Assembly (NCBI RefSeq): GCF_004116405.1
Contig: NZ_SDIC01000002.1
Coordinates: 124,001 to 188,000 of the forward strand
Reading direction: 5' to 3'
DNA length: 64,000 bases
Source: Halegenticoccus tardaugens
GTDB lineage: Archaea > Halobacteriota > Halobacteria > Halobacteriales > Haloferacaceae
Shown here: piece by piece, positions 7,437 to 16,150 of the stretch
How positions within the stretch are numbered: the first letter of the stretch is position 1
Layout of the letters: each line of letters starts with the position of its first letter
Position numbers and translations under genes: made by a program
Notes under the pieces: model-generated
Seen by the model: the letters and a program-made list of their open reading frames with translations, nothing else
Told to the model about the DNA's origin: nothing
Databases searched by the model: none

Positions 7437-9263
7437 TCAGTTCTGCTCGCGTTCGATCGACGCCAGCAGTTCGTCGACGGACAGCAGCGGTTCGGACAGG
7501 CCAACCAGCTTGCCGAGCCGCGTGATCGCCGGCGGCTGGACGTCCGCCTTCCGGAGTGTCGTCTCGGCGGAGAGCACCGCACGCGGATCGCCATCCAGCA
7601 GGAGGTTCGCCTGTGAGAGAACCACAACCCGATCGGCGTACCGCCTGACGAAGTCCATGTCGTGGGTGATCACGACGACGAGTTTCCCTTCCTCGCCGAG
7701 AGCCGTGACAAACTCCCCGAGGATCGCCTGGCCGGGCGCGTCCTGTCCACTCGTCGGTTCGTCGAGGACGACGACCGGAGTGTCCATCGCGGCGACCGAG
7801 GCGACGGCGACGCGTTTTCGCCACGAGATCACGAGGTCGTAGGGGTTCCTTTCTTTGCTGTTTTCCAAGTCAAACTGACTGAGCGCCCGCTCGACGAGCT
7901 CGTCGATCGTCGCGTCGTCGTAGCCGAGGTTTCGCGGGCCGTACCGAACCTCAGACTCGACGGTATCGTGAAACAGCTGATCGTCCGGGTTCTGAAAACT
8001 CAGCCCGACGTCGTGGGCAAGCTGGGCGACCCGCTTCTCGCTGGTATCGGTCCCTTCGACGAAAACACTCCCCTCGGTGGGCTTCAGAAGGCCGTTCAGG
8101 TGCTTGACGAGCGTCGACTTGCCGGCCCCGTTCTGTCCGATGATACAGACGCAGCCCTCGTCCATCTCGAACGAGACATTTTGCAACGCTCGCACACCGC
8201 CCGGATACGTGTGGCAGAGGTCGTCGAAGACGACGCGGTCAGTTCTCGCCGACGCCAGATCATCTCCGGACGCCGTCAGCTCGTCTCGGGGATCGCCGGC
8301 GTCGCCGGTGTCGCTCGCTGCGGCCGTCGAGCCATCGGGCTCGACGACGCCGGATCGGTCGAAGCTGCTCGCTGAGTCGGTCACGACCGGTTGCCGTCCG
8401 CTCGTCGCCGCGACGAGCGGTTTCAGCTCCTCGGCGCACGCTGCGAGCGTGATCGGCATCGGCTCGGAGCGGTCGACATATCCCGCTTCTCGCAGTCGGT
8501 GTCCCACGCGGACTGGCGTCGGCACGGGTATCGGAAGCGAACGCTCGACCGCCGCTGTCAACACGTCCCGCGGCGCTCCCTCGAGCTGGATTCGGCCGTC
8601 GTCGAACACCAGCAGCTCGTCGACGTGGGGGACGAGGCGGTCTAGGTTCTGGCTCACCATCACGACCGTGAATCCCTCGCGGTTCATCTCCGTGACGACG
8701 CGGATCACGTCCTCGGTCCCCTCCGGATCGAGCTGCGCCGTGGGCTGCTGGAGGATGAGGATCTCCGGTCGCATCGCCAGAACCGAGGCGATCGCGACGC
8801 GCTGACACTGCCCCCCAGAGAGGCGCTGGGGGTGTCGGTCCGCCAGCTCCTCGATGCCGACGAGGTCGAGGGTGTCGAGCGCGCGCTCGCGCATCTCCTC
8901 GCGGGACAGCCCCATACTCTCGAGCCCAAAGGCGACTTCTTCGAGCACGGTCGACGTCGCCCCGGTGAGCTGGTCGTAGGGGTTCTCGAAGACGAACCCG
9001 ACGGTCGAGGCGAGGTCGCCGAGCGTTCGATCCGTCGTCGGCGCGCCGTCGACGGTGACCGAACCGGTGAGGTCGCCCTGGTAGAAGTGCGGGATGTGCC
9101 CCGCGACGAGCCGGCAGAACGTCGCCTTCCCGGCGGCGCTCTCGCCAGTGATCCCGACGAAACGCCCCTCAGCGATCGAGTAGCTGACGTCGCGGAGCGC
9201 CATCTCCCCCGTCGGCTGGGCCGCGTACCTGAACGACACGTCTTCGAGTTGGATTATTGCCAT
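7437..9263 (-). CDS. ECF transporter ATPase, two fused ABC domains, asymmetric
   Basis: This 608-residue protein carries both ATP-binding domains of an energy-coupling-factor importer. The ATG at 9263 overlaps the ecfT stop by 10 bases, and the longer upstream frame is an arginine-rich shadow. Domain 1 (about 1-290) keeps the LSGGQ signature. It has lost the Walker A Thr (GESAAGKA), the Q-loop Gln (VFENP), the Walker B Asp-Glu (LILQQPT) and the switch His (MVSQN). Domain 2 (about 345-590) has intact Walker A GQNGAGKST, Q-loop FQNPDDQ, Walker B VVLDEPT and switch His ITHD, but its signature is replaced by VISWR. Only the site made from domain 2 Walker motifs and domain 1 LSGGQ should hydrolyse ATP. 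Domains 1 and 2 are joined by an acidic linker. Confidence 0.92.
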   Translation of the reverse strand: MAIIQLEDVSFRYAAQPTGEMALRDVSYSIAEGRFVGITGESAAGKATFCRLVAGHIPHFYQGDLTGSVTVDGAPTTDRTLGDLASTVGFVFENPYDQLTGATSTVLEEVAFGLESMGLSREEMRERALDTLDLVGIEELADRHPQRLSGGQCQRVAIASVLAMRPEILILQQPTAQLDPEGTEDVIRVVTEMNREGFTVVMVSQNLDRLVPHVDELLVFDDGRIQLEGAPRDVLTAAVERSLPIPVPTPVRVGHRLREAGYVDRSEPMPITLAACAEELKPLVAATSGRQPVVTDSASSFDRSGVVEPDGSTAAASDTGDAGDPRDELTASGDDLASARTDRVVFDDLCHTYPGGVRALQNVSFEMDEGCVCIIGQNGAGKSTLVKHLNGLLKPTEGSVFVEGTDTSEKRVAQLAHDVGLSFQNPDDQLFHDTVESEVRYGPRNLGYDDATIDELVERALSQFDLENSKERNPYDLVISWRKRVAVASVAAMDTPVVVLDEPTSGQDAPGQAILGEFVTALGEEGKLVVVITHDMDFVRRYADRVVVLSQANLLLDGDPRAVLSAETTLRKADVQPPAITRLGKLVGLSEPLLSVDELLASIEREQN

Positions 9264-10030
9264 ACCACGATCCTCCCGACGACCGCGAGTGCGACTCCGG
9301 CGACTGCGAGCCACCGGATCGCCTTCTCAACGCTCGGATCCGGTACCTTGAAGAGAAAGGTACGTTCGTTGGTCGAGTTGAACCCGCGCGCATCCAGCGC
9401 GAGCGCGCGCGTGTTCGCCGTGACGAGCGTACTGATCAAAAGCGGTGCGAGAAGCGCGACGATCGAAGTCAGACGCGTCCGGAGGTCTGCCTCGGTGTCC
9501 AGCCCCCGAGCTTGCTGCGCTTCCGTGATCGACTTCGAACGACTTCGCATCTGCGGAATCATTTGTATCGAGGCGATAAAAACGTATGCGAGTTTGTTCG
9601 GCACGCCCTTGTCCATCAGCGCGACGCGCATCTTCTGCGTGGGACTCGTCGTCGCCATCAGCAGGAACGAGAGGATGAGCACTAGCACGCGGAAGGTGAT
9701 GAGTACCGCGGCCTCGAAACCCGCCTCCCACACGGTTACGGGTCCGACCGTGACGAGCGGCGTTGTCTGATGCGCCGGGTTCAGAATTCCCTGTATCACC
9801 AGCAGGAACGCGCCGAACGGGACTATCAGCGCCCCGACGAGCTTGAAAACGACGCGATGGACTCCCGCGACGGCGACGAGCAGCGCGAGCAAAACGGCGA
9901 GGATTGCGGAGACTCGATAGTCGGGGATGACGAACACGATGGCCGACAGACAGAGTGCTACGACGATCTTCGTCACCGGGTTGAGTCGGTGGACGACGCT
10001 CTCTCCCGGCTGGTAAATCGTCTCGTCCAT
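9254..10030 (-). CDS. ECF transporter transmembrane component EcfT
   Basis: This 258-residue membrane protein has about five or six hydrophobic spans and the two Ala-Arg-Gly coupling motifs of EcfT, EAQQARGL and ALDARGF. In this family these touch the two ATPase subunits and transmit ATP hydrolysis to the substrate-binding S component. The start at 10030 gives an N-terminus MDETIYQPGES typical of the family. The stop overlaps the start of the ATPase gene (TGGCAATAA contains both), so translation is coupled. It lies between the S-component gene and the ATPase gene on the same strand. Confidence 0.92.
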   Translation of the reverse strand: MDETIYQPGESVVHRLNPVTKIVVALCLSAIVFVIPDYRVSAILAVLLALLVAVAGVHRVVFKLVGALIVPFGAFLLVIQGILNPAHQTTPLVTVGPVTVWEAGFEAAVLITFRVLVLILSFLLMATTSPTQKMRVALMDKGVPNKLAYVFIASIQMIPQMRSRSKSITEAQQARGLDTEADLRTRLTSIVALLAPLLISTLVTANTRALALDARGFNSTNERTFLFKVPDPSVEKAIRWLAVAGVALAVVGRIVVWQ

Positions 10031-10096
10031 CAATGATTCACCTCTCCGGCGGGGAGTGCCGTCCACGGTTCGTCCGATTCGGCTTTCATTCTGTAG

Positions 10097-10735
10097 TCAC
10101 TTAGCGTAGACGCGCTGGCCCTGCGGTGGGAGGAACTGGGTTGGGACGGCCCGGCCGATGAAGTACGCGACGAAGGCGGTTCCGCCCTTGTCCACGACTT
10201 CGACCATGAGCTGGGCGGACAGCGCGCTCTCGACGAGGGTCTGTCCGGAGGCCAGGATGACGCCGGTCACGAGGCTCGCACCCGCGCCGGTGACCCCACC
10301 AAAGACCATGACGACGATCGGGGTGGCTACGAGTGTAGCGACGATCGGAAGGATGAGCGCCGGGACGATCACCTTCTTTACGCTGCCGAACCAGCCGCGC
10401 CGCGCGAGAAAGCCCGCCGTTAGTCCGATCGCTACCGGAACGGGAACAAACGCGAGCTTGACCGGGTTGCCGAGAAGGGTCGCGATGACGTTCCCGAGAC
10501 CGCCGGTGAGCGCGGCGGCCCAGGGGCCGGCCAGAATCGCGATGAGGACGGTCCCGATGTTGTCGAGGAACAGGGGGAGTTTGAGCGTGTTCGTGATGAT
10601 GCTCCCCGTCGTGTTGATCCCGATTCCGATGGGTATCAGCACCCAGGTCGTTGTCGTGAAATCTTCACTTATCTGTGATTTGAGCCGGTGGAAAGCCCCG
10701 CCGGTGGTCTCGGTTTGCGATGTGTGTTCTGCCAT
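10097..10735 (-). CDS. ECF transporter substrate-binding (S) component
   Basis: A 212-residue integral membrane protein with about six hydrophobic segments. It opens with a soluble N-terminus, then IPIGIGINTTGSIITNTLK and LPLFLDNIGTVLIAILAGPW, typical of ECF S components that bind a vitamin or small substrate. It is first in the S-T-A order, followed by a nucleoside hydrolase and XapX. With a second nucleoside hydrolase just upstream, a nucleoside is the best-supported substrate. That is a context inference; the S family alone does not prove it. The ATG at 10735 is preferred to a TTG three bases upstream. Confidence 0.82.
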   Translation of the reverse strand: MAEHTSQTETTGGAFHRLKSQISEDFTTTTWVLIPIGIGINTTGSIITNTLKLPLFLDNIGTVLIAILAGPWAAALTGGLGNVIATLLGNPVKLAFVPVPVAIGLTAGFLARRGWFGSVKKVIVPALILPIVATLVATPIVVMVFGGVTGAGASLVTGVILASGQTLVESALSAQLMVEVVDKGGTAFVAYFIGRAVPTQFLPPQGQRVYAK

Positions 10736-10802
10736 CAATTATCACAGACCTCAAATTCTACCGCCTCTACTTAAACCTTCCCCTGCGAGGGCGGGCGATG
10801 AA

Positions 10803-11267
10803 CTACGCCTCGTCGTCCACCGCAACCGTCACGTAGCCGTCGAAGTTGAGCAGCACCGACTGCGCCGTGTCCCCGAAGAGCGCCTTCCCCGTCGGTGAGC
10901 GACGCGCGCCGGGGACGAACACGTGGTCGCACCCGTTGCTCTCGACGACTTCGATTATCCGATCGGAGGGACTCGTCGCGCCGACGATCTCTCCGCGGGC
11001 GAGATATTCGACACCGCGGCTGCCGAGCACCTGATCGCCGAGCCGTTCGGCGACAGCCTGAACGAGCTCTTCGGCCGTTTCCGGTCGGCGGGAGTCGTTC
11101 GTCCCCGCGTGGTTCCAGAGGCCGTCGAGCTCTTCCCGAGCCGCATCGTCGTCAAGCAGCGCGAACACCACCACCCCGACGCCGAGCCCGCCCGCGATCT
11201 CTCCGGCTTCTCGGAGGAGTCGCACGCTTGCGTCCGACTCGTCGACGACTACCAGTAGTCGATCCAT
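10803..11267 (-). CDS. Universal stress protein, UspA family
   Basis: A 154-residue single-domain UspA protein that starts MDRLLVVVDESDAS and ends with the nucleotide-binding pattern VPGARRSPTGKALFGDTAQSVLLN (G-x2-G-x9-G-S/T type). UspA domains bind ATP or AMP and act in the cytosol, often beside transporters. It sits between a nucleoside hydrolase gene and the ECF S component on the same strand, in an apparent long operon from 13205 down to 6229. The ATG at 11267 is chosen because the upstream extension is Arg/Pro-rich and non-conserved in character. Confidence 0.88.
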   Translation of the reverse strand: MDRLLVVVDESDASVRLLREAGEIAGGLGVGVVVFALLDDDAAREELDGLWNHAGTNDSRRPETAEELVQAVAERLGDQVLGSRGVEYLARGEIVGATSPSDRIIEVVESNGCDHVFVPGARRSPTGKALFGDTAQSVLLNFDGYVTVAVDDEA

Positions 11268-11335
11268 GGGAGGGGGTCTCGCGGCACCGTCATAAATGTG
11301 CGCCTGCGCTCGCGGCGACGTCACGGGCCGGCGCG

Positions 11336-12268
11336 TCACCCGAGTCGTTCGAGGCTCTCGACGATCACGTCGCGGCACCGGTCGGGGTCGACGTCGACCG
11401 CCGCTTTGCAATTCGGCTCCTCGCCGTAGACGCCGTGTTCGTCGTAGATCGTCGCACCGTTGGACGGTCCGCTGGTCGTGTCGACCGCCACGTACGCGTC
11501 CTCGAAGGTGAGCACGTCGTCGAGGATCCCGGCCAGCACGACCGAGTCGCTCGCGACGGTCCCGTCGAACCCGAACGATCCCGTCTCGTTGTCCGCTTTG
11601 AGCCGGAGGATGTCCGACACGACTTGCCGGTACTCGTTTTGTCCGTCGAAGCGATCGACGACCTTGCTCGGCACGTAGGCGGGTTCGGTGACGTCCAGTC
11701 CGACGACGTGCGGGTAGCCGTCCTGGACGACGCGGGCGGCGGCAGGCGCGTCGACGTAGAAGTTGAAGGACGCCTGCGGGGTGACGTTGCCCGTCGTCTT
11801 CAGCGCCCCGCCCATCTGGTAGATGCCGTCGACGAGCGACGGGAGTTCGGGCTCCTTCGCGATGGCGAGGGCGACGTTCGTCTGCGGACCCACCGCGGCG
11901 ATCGTGAGGTCGTCGTGCTTTCGCGCCTGGTCGACGATGAAGTCCGCCGCGTGGTCGCCGACCGGGTCCGTCGTCGGTTCGGGGAGCCGATCCCGGATCG
12001 GCGCGGGAATCCCGCCCTCGCCGTGGATGTACTCCGCCATCGTCAGCTCGTCGGCGAACGGCTTCGCGGCTCCCTTCGCGACCGGAACGTCCGATCGGCC
12101 GACGAACTCCAACAGCGAAAGCGCGTTGTGCGTCGTGTGCTCGATGGCGGTGTTGCCCATTACGGTGGTCACGCCGACCACGTCGACGGCGTCGCTCCCC
12201 AGGGCCATGTACATCGCCAGCGCGTCGTCGAGTCCCGGGTCCACGTCCAGCAGCAGCTTCCGTGTCAT
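11336..12268 (-). CDS. Inosine/uridine-preferring nucleoside hydrolase (copy 2)
   Basis: This 310-residue ribohydrolase is closely similar along its whole length to the copy at 6442-7380. It has DVDPGLDDA at the N-terminus, GVTTVMGN, AAVGPQTNVALA and the MGGALKTTGNVTPQASFN block. The two copies flank the ECF transporter genes and probably arose by duplication, perhaps to cover purine and pyrimidine nucleosides. The ATG at 12268 begins MTRKLLLDVDPG; an upstream extension of 59 codons is a low-complexity shadow. It lies 109 bases after the SDR gene and 68 bases before the UspA gene. Confidence 0.92.
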   Translation of the reverse strand: MTRKLLLDVDPGLDDALAMYMALGSDAVDVVGVTTVMGNTAIEHTTHNALSLLEFVGRSDVPVAKGAAKPFADELTMAEYIHGEGGIPAPIRDRLPEPTTDPVGDHAADFIVDQARKHDDLTIAAVGPQTNVALAIAKEPELPSLVDGIYQMGGALKTTGNVTPQASFNFYVDAPAAARVVQDGYPHVVGLDVTEPAYVPSKVVDRFDGQNEYRQVVSDILRLKADNETGSFGFDGTVASDSVVLAGILDDVLTFEDAYVAVDTTSGPSNGATIYDEHGVYGEEPNCKAAVDVDPDRCRDVIVESLERLG

Positions 12269-12377
12269 TGGCTGTCGTGTTCCCCGTTGCGGTCGGCTTT
12301 GATAAATGTTCCCACCGCCCGCCGCGTCCGTCGACGTGCGGTGTGGTGGGGTGAAAGGGGAGGAGATCTGTCGGCGG

Positions 12378-13205
12378 CTACGCGGGTGGCTCGTCCCACT
12401 CCTCGCCGTTGTCCTGCGGATCGTACCCGATGACGTCGCGGGCATGGTCGATGTCGAACCACCGGCGGTCGTTGTCGCTCACGCCGTAGAAGACGTCGAA
12501 CTCGACCTCGTCGTCCTCCAGACAACGCTCGACCATCTGCGCGAGGTCGCGGCGGGACTGCCACATCGCCTTCATCCGCGCGACCATCTCCTCGTACTCT
12601 TCGCTCCTACGCTCCCACCTGCCGTCGTCGACGCCGTGCTCGGCGTCGCCGTACGGGTGGTCGTACGCCTCGTGGCGGACGCTACAGATCCGGAGTGCGT
12701 AGAACCGCTTCGGGTACTCGAAGTTCTCCACGTAGTAACGGCCAAGGTCCTCGTCGTACGCCTTCGATGCGCCGTAGTACGAGTCGGGGCGGTGCGGGGC
12801 GTCCTCGTCGACCGTCAAACCGAAGTCCGGGGAGTAGATCTCGGGGGCGTTGTCGACCTCGTACATCCCGACGACGTGGTTGGTCGACCCGAAGACGAAC
12901 GTCTCGACCTCGGCCTCCTTGGCCGCCTCCAGCGCGTTGTACATCCCCCGAATGTTGTTGTCGAGGGTCTGCTCGAACGTGCCGTCGGTCTCAGGATAGC
13001 CCGCGAGATGGATCACCGCGTCCTGCCCGTCGAAGGCGGGACGGATCGATTCGAGATCGGAGACGTCAGCGACGAACGTGTCGTACTCGTCGCGGTCCGA
13101 CCGATTCAGGTACGTGAACTCGTAGCGGTCGTCGTCCGCAAGCTGGTCGATGATCGCCGTTCCGACGCGTCCGAACGCGCCTGTCAGCAAAACGTTCGTG
13201 CTCAT
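12378..13205 (-). CDS. NAD-dependent extended SDR, sugar dehydrogenase/epimerase type
   Basis: A 275-residue extended short-chain dehydrogenase. The Rossmann motif is TGAFGRVG (GxxGxxG) and the catalytic Tyr-Lys lies in YYGASK. It most resembles uronate dehydrogenase and the haloarchaeal glucose-6-phosphate dehydrogenase Azf, extended SDRs that oxidise an aldose C1 to a lactone. Beside nucleoside hydrolases, a lactonase-like hydrolase and a sugar-acid dehydratase, oxidation of free ribose or another aldose is plausible. It starts leaderless about 25 bases after an AT-rich box shared with the divergent MBL gene. UDP-sugar epimerase activity is less likely but not excluded. Confidence 0.85.
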   Translation of the reverse strand: MSTNVLLTGAFGRVGTAIIDQLADDDRYEFTYLNRSDRDEYDTFVADVSDLESIRPAFDGQDAVIHLAGYPETDGTFEQTLDNNIRGMYNALEAAKEAEVETFVFGSTNHVVGMYEVDNAPEIYSPDFGLTVDEDAPHRPDSYYGASKAYDEDLGRYYVENFEYPKRFYALRICSVRHEAYDHPYGDAEHGVDDGRWERRSEEYEEMVARMKAMWQSRRDLAQMVERCLEDDEVEFDVFYGVSDNDRRWFDIDHARDVIGYDPQDNGEEWDEPPA

Positions 13206-13262
13206 GCCCCAAGCATCCCCCGTCTCCTACAAAAGCGTTTAGGTGGGGAAGATTCATGAGGG
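13206..13262. promoter_or_regulatory. Shared divergent promoter, 57 bp
   Basis: Only 57 bases separate the starts of the SDR gene (minus) and the MBL-fold gene (plus). The AT-rich core near 13228-13243 can be read as a TATA-like box in both directions (GCTTTTGTAGG and CGTTTAGG), each about 25 bases from its start codon. The two genes are therefore probably co-regulated. Confidence 0.5.
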
Positions 13263-14003
13263 ATGCCCGCAGAGTCGCCTCCGATGACTCGACCGATACT
13301 GGAGTACTACGGACTCTCGTCGTTCTCCGTCGAATACGGTGACGTTCGCATTCTCGTCGATCCGTGGCTCGACGGTCCGGAGTGGTCGACCGCCTCGGTG
13401 GACGACTTCGACGATCTCGACTACGTCTTCGTCACCCATGGGGCCTACGATCACCTCGCCGACGCCTACCCCGTCGCCGAGCGAACCGGTGCGCAGGTCG
13501 TCACCGAACCCGCGGTCGCGGACCACCTCGTCGCGGAGGGGCTTCCCCCGGGTCAGGTTCGGCGCGTCATCTGGGGCAACGCGTTCACGGAGAACGGGTT
13601 TAGCGTTCGAGTCCTCGAAACCCGCCACCTCTCGTATTTCGAGTCCGGGGATCGGCGGCTCTCGGGGATGCCGCTCGGCTTCCACTTCGAGTTCGGCGGG
13701 GCGAGCCTCTACTACGTCGGTGACACGTCGCTATTTTCCGATCTCGAACTGTTCGTTCGACTCAACGACCCCGACGTCGTACTCCTTCCTGTCGGCAGTG
13801 CCCCGGGCGACCTGGCACCGCTCCCGCCCCGCGACGCCGCTGAGGTCGTTTCGTGGCTGGACGTCGAAACCGTCGTCCCGGTCCACTACGTGCCGGGGAG
13901 TAACGAGGTTCGTGAGTTCGAAGCGAACGTCGCGGCGACGGGCCGCGCGGACGATTCGCCGAACGTCGAGGTGTTGAACGTCGGCGACAGGTACCGGATC
14001 TAG
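13263..14003 (+). CDS. Metallo-beta-lactamase-fold hydrolase, UlaG/UPF0173-like
   Basis: A 246-residue cytosolic MBL-fold protein. The active-site loop reads THGAYDHL, so the usual HxHxDH is HxAxDH and one zinc ligand is missing. The later His (TRHLSYFES), Asp (YVGDTSLF) and His (VPVHY) are in place. The closest families are UlaG-like lactonases and UPF0173 hydrolases. Next to a sugar dehydrogenase and a sugar-acid dehydratase it is a candidate aldonolactonase. It is divergent from the SDR gene. The ATG at 13263 fits a leaderless mRNA; 13284 is an alternative start (MTRPILEYYG). Confidence 0.82.
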   Translation: MPAESPPMTRPILEYYGLSSFSVEYGDVRILVDPWLDGPEWSTASVDDFDDLDYVFVTHGAYDHLADAYPVAERTGAQVVTEPAVADHLVAEGLPPGQVRRVIWGNAFTENGFSVRVLETRHLSYFESGDRRLSGMPLGFHFEFGGASLYYVGDTSLFSDLELFVRLNDPDVVLLPVGSAPGDLAPLPPRDAAEVVSWLDVETVVPVHYVPGSNEVREFEANVAATGRADDSPNVEVLNVGDRYRI

Positions 14004-14036
14004 CCGGCGAGCGCCAGGTTCCGGAATCGACGATCG

Positions 14037-15140
14037 TCAGATTCTGAAACCGTCGAGCATGTCGTCGTCGAGAACGACACCGTGACCGGGTCGGTCGGGA
14101 AGCGTGAGAACGCCGTTCTCGGGTTCGAGCGGGTGCTCGATGACGTCGTCGAACGCCTTCACGTCGGTGTCGCGGTAGAAGAACTCGATCCAGAGACCGT
14201 TTTCGATGGCGGCGAGTAACTGGACGTGCAGGTCCCAGTTGTAGTGGGGCGCGATGGGAATGTCGTAACAGTTCGCCAGGTGCGCGACGCGCATCCACTC
14301 CGTGACGCCGCCGACGACCGTCACGTCGGGTTGGACGATGTCGACCGCCTTCTCGCGGAGGAGTTCGGCGAAGCCGTACCGCGAGAACTCCAGCTCGCCC
14401 GCCGCGACGGGGTAGTCGAGCGCGGCATTGACCTCGCTCATGAGCCCAACGCTGTCGGGCATTACCGGCTCCTCGATGAAGTACGGATCGTACTCGGCAA
14501 AGGCGCGACAGGCGCGGACCGCCTCCTGCTTGTTCTTCCACTTGCCGTTCGCGTCGAGGAGGAGCGTGCGTTCGTCGCCGACGGTCTCGCGGGCGACCCT
14601 GACGCGCTCGACTTCCTCCTCGACGGAGAGCCGACCGACCTTCATTTTCATCACGTCGTGGCCCCGGTCGACGTACATCTGCATCTCCTCCCGGAGCCCC
14701 TCTAGCCCCTTTCCTTCGCGGTAGTACCCGCCGCTCGCGTAGGCGGGAAGCTCGTCCGTGTACGCACCGAGCAGTTTGTAGAGGGGCTGGTCCGCGTCCT
14801 TCGCCTTGATGTCCCAGAGCGCGATGTCGATGGTCGAGATGGCTCGGACCATGACGCCCTTCCGGCCGACTTGGACCGTTCCATCGAACATCTCGCGCCA
14901 GAGTCGCTCGGTGTCCCGCGGGTCCTCGCCCAGTATCATAGGCGAGAGGACGTCCTCGACGGCGTCTGCGATCAACCCCGCACCCCCGTAGCCGAGCGAG
15001 TAACCGAGTCCCTCGGTTCCGTCGTCGGTGCGGATGTAGGTGATTGCGTGATCGCGCTCCTCCACGACGCGCGTCGCGAACGCCACTGGCTGTTCGAGCG
15101 GGATAGATACCGCGAAGCTCTCGACTTCCGTGATCTCCAT
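14037..15140 (-). CDS. Enolase-superfamily sugar-acid dehydratase (mandelate racemase group)
   Basis: A 367-residue two-domain enolase-superfamily enzyme. The KxK motif (KMKVG) supplies base lysines near 165 and 167. Metal ligands are Asp196 (LLLDANGKW), Glu223 (FIEEP) and Glu249 (AAGE). The His299 (APHYNWDLH) and Asp272 (VQPDVT) dyad places it in the mandelate racemase subgroup. Such enzymes in haloarchaea dehydrate aldonates to 2-keto-3-deoxy acids. A TATA box at 15169-15177 makes the ATG at 15140 the likely start, since the one at 15158 would lie upstream of transcription. It is convergent with the MBL gene and precedes no other dehydratase. Confidence 0.9.
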   Translation of the reverse strand: MEITEVESFAVSIPLEQPVAFATRVVEERDHAITYIRTDDGTEGLGYSLGYGGAGLIADAVEDVLSPMILGEDPRDTERLWREMFDGTVQVGRKGVMVRAISTIDIALWDIKAKDADQPLYKLLGAYTDELPAYASGGYYREGKGLEGLREEMQMYVDRGHDVMKMKVGRLSVEEEVERVRVARETVGDERTLLLDANGKWKNKQEAVRACRAFAEYDPYFIEEPVMPDSVGLMSEVNAALDYPVAAGELEFSRYGFAELLREKAVDIVQPDVTVVGGVTEWMRVAHLANCYDIPIAPHYNWDLHVQLLAAIENGLWIEFFYRDTDVKAFDDVIEHPLEPENGVLTLPDRPGHGVVLDDDMLDGFRI

Positions 15141-15167
15141 GGGTTCGTTTGTCACCATCCCTCGATG

Positions 15168-15177
15168 CTATAAATAG
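15168..15177 (-). promoter_or_regulatory. TATA box of the enolase-superfamily gene
   Basis: CTATTTATAG on the minus strand is centred about 33 bases before the ATG at 15140. The ATG at 15158 is only some 15 bases from it, too close for a leaderless start. Confidence 0.6.
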
Positions 15178-15321
15178 ATTGTGTCGGGGGCGACCCTCGC
15201 CGTCGATGCGCGAGGTTGCCGTGTCGCCGACGCGCCATCGTGGTGTCGACGCGCCGTGCGTAACCGCGGCGCTAACGCTCTCATTCGCGTGACGCCGCCG
15301 GAGCGTGTTCGAGGGATCAGA

Positions 15322-16143
15322 TCAGCGAACCACGTCGGCGGAGAGCACGCCCACGCGTTCGACGGCAGCCTCGACCGTGTCACCCGCAGCGATGACGTGC
15401 GCGCCGGGCGTCCCCGTCGAGATGATGTCGCCGGGTTCGAGCGTCATCACGCGCGAGTGATACGAAACGAGTTCCCGCGGCGTCGTCATCATGTTGTCGA
15501 CGGAGTTTTCGGCGACAACAGCGTCGTTCACAATGGTCTGAACGGTTAAGTCTTCCAGCGGCCCGACGGCATCCTGCGTGACGATCCACGGTCCGATGAC
15601 GATGAACGAGTCAAAGCTCTTCGAACGCGTGAGATACCGGGGATTGCGTTCGAGGATGTCCTCGGCGGTCATGTCGATGACGGGGACGTAACCCGCGATG
15701 ACGTCGTCGACGTCGGCGAGCGCGACGTCCGAACACTGGCGGCCGACGACGACGCCGAGTTCCGCCTCGGCCGTTACGCGGTCGGTCAGTTCCCGGGACG
15801 GAAGTCGTATCGGACCGCCTGGTCCGACGGCAGCCGTTCGCGGCTTCATGAAGCTCGCCGGCTCGGTTGGGCGCTGCTCGTTCAGATCCGAGGCGTGTTC
15901 TGCGTAGTTCAAGCCGATGCCCCATAGCTTCCCGAGCGTCTCAAGCGGAAGCGTCAACGGGAGCTTCTCGGCCGAGATCGGCCGCGCCGTCGCGTCGGTG
16001 GGATCGGGGAGCGTTCCGTCAGCGGCGGCGCGAAGCGCGGCTGTCACATCCGTCAGAGCAGGATTTGCCGCGGCGAGCGGACGGAATCCGTCCTCGTCGC
16101 CGAGCAACGGCGTCCCGTCTTCGGTTCGAGCGATGTACGTCAT
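15322..16143 (-). CDS. Fumarylacetoacetate-hydrolase-family enzyme
   Basis: A 273-residue FAH-family protein. Family features are LWGIGLNYAEHA, metal-binding acidic residues in AEAELGVVVG and VIDMTAED, and the C-terminal GDIISTGTPG. In haloarchaea members act either as 2-keto-3-deoxy-pentonate dehydratases (Weimberg-type pathway) or as 2,4-diketo-acid hydrolases. It lies 7 bases after an SDR gene on the same strand; an SDR plus a FAH hydrolase is the pairing of the diketo-hydrolase pathway known from haloarchaeal L-rhamnose catabolism. The ATG at 16143 starts MTYIARTEDG; the longer frame is a shadow. Confidence 0.88.
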   Translation of the reverse strand: MTYIARTEDGTPLLGDEDGFRPLAAANPALTDVTAALRAAADGTLPDPTDATARPISAEKLPLTLPLETLGKLWGIGLNYAEHASDLNEQRPTEPASFMKPRTAAVGPGGPIRLPSRELTDRVTAEAELGVVVGRQCSDVALADVDDVIAGYVPVIDMTAEDILERNPRYLTRSKSFDSFIVIGPWIVTQDAVGPLEDLTVQTIVNDAVVAENSVDNMMTTPRELVSYHSRVMTLEPGDIISTGTPGAHVIAAGDTVEAAVERVGVLSADVVR

Positions 16144-16150
16144 TGTCGTG

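Noticed and set aside
6442..12268. Possible gene conversion between the two nucleoside hydrolases
   Set aside because: They are clearly similar at DNA level, but mismatches are spread throughout and no long identical tract like that in the hydrolase pair was found by eye.
10895..12433. 512-codon plus-strand frame over the UspA and nucleoside hydrolase genes
   Set aside because: Arg-rich shadow; the minus-strand genes carry family motifs.
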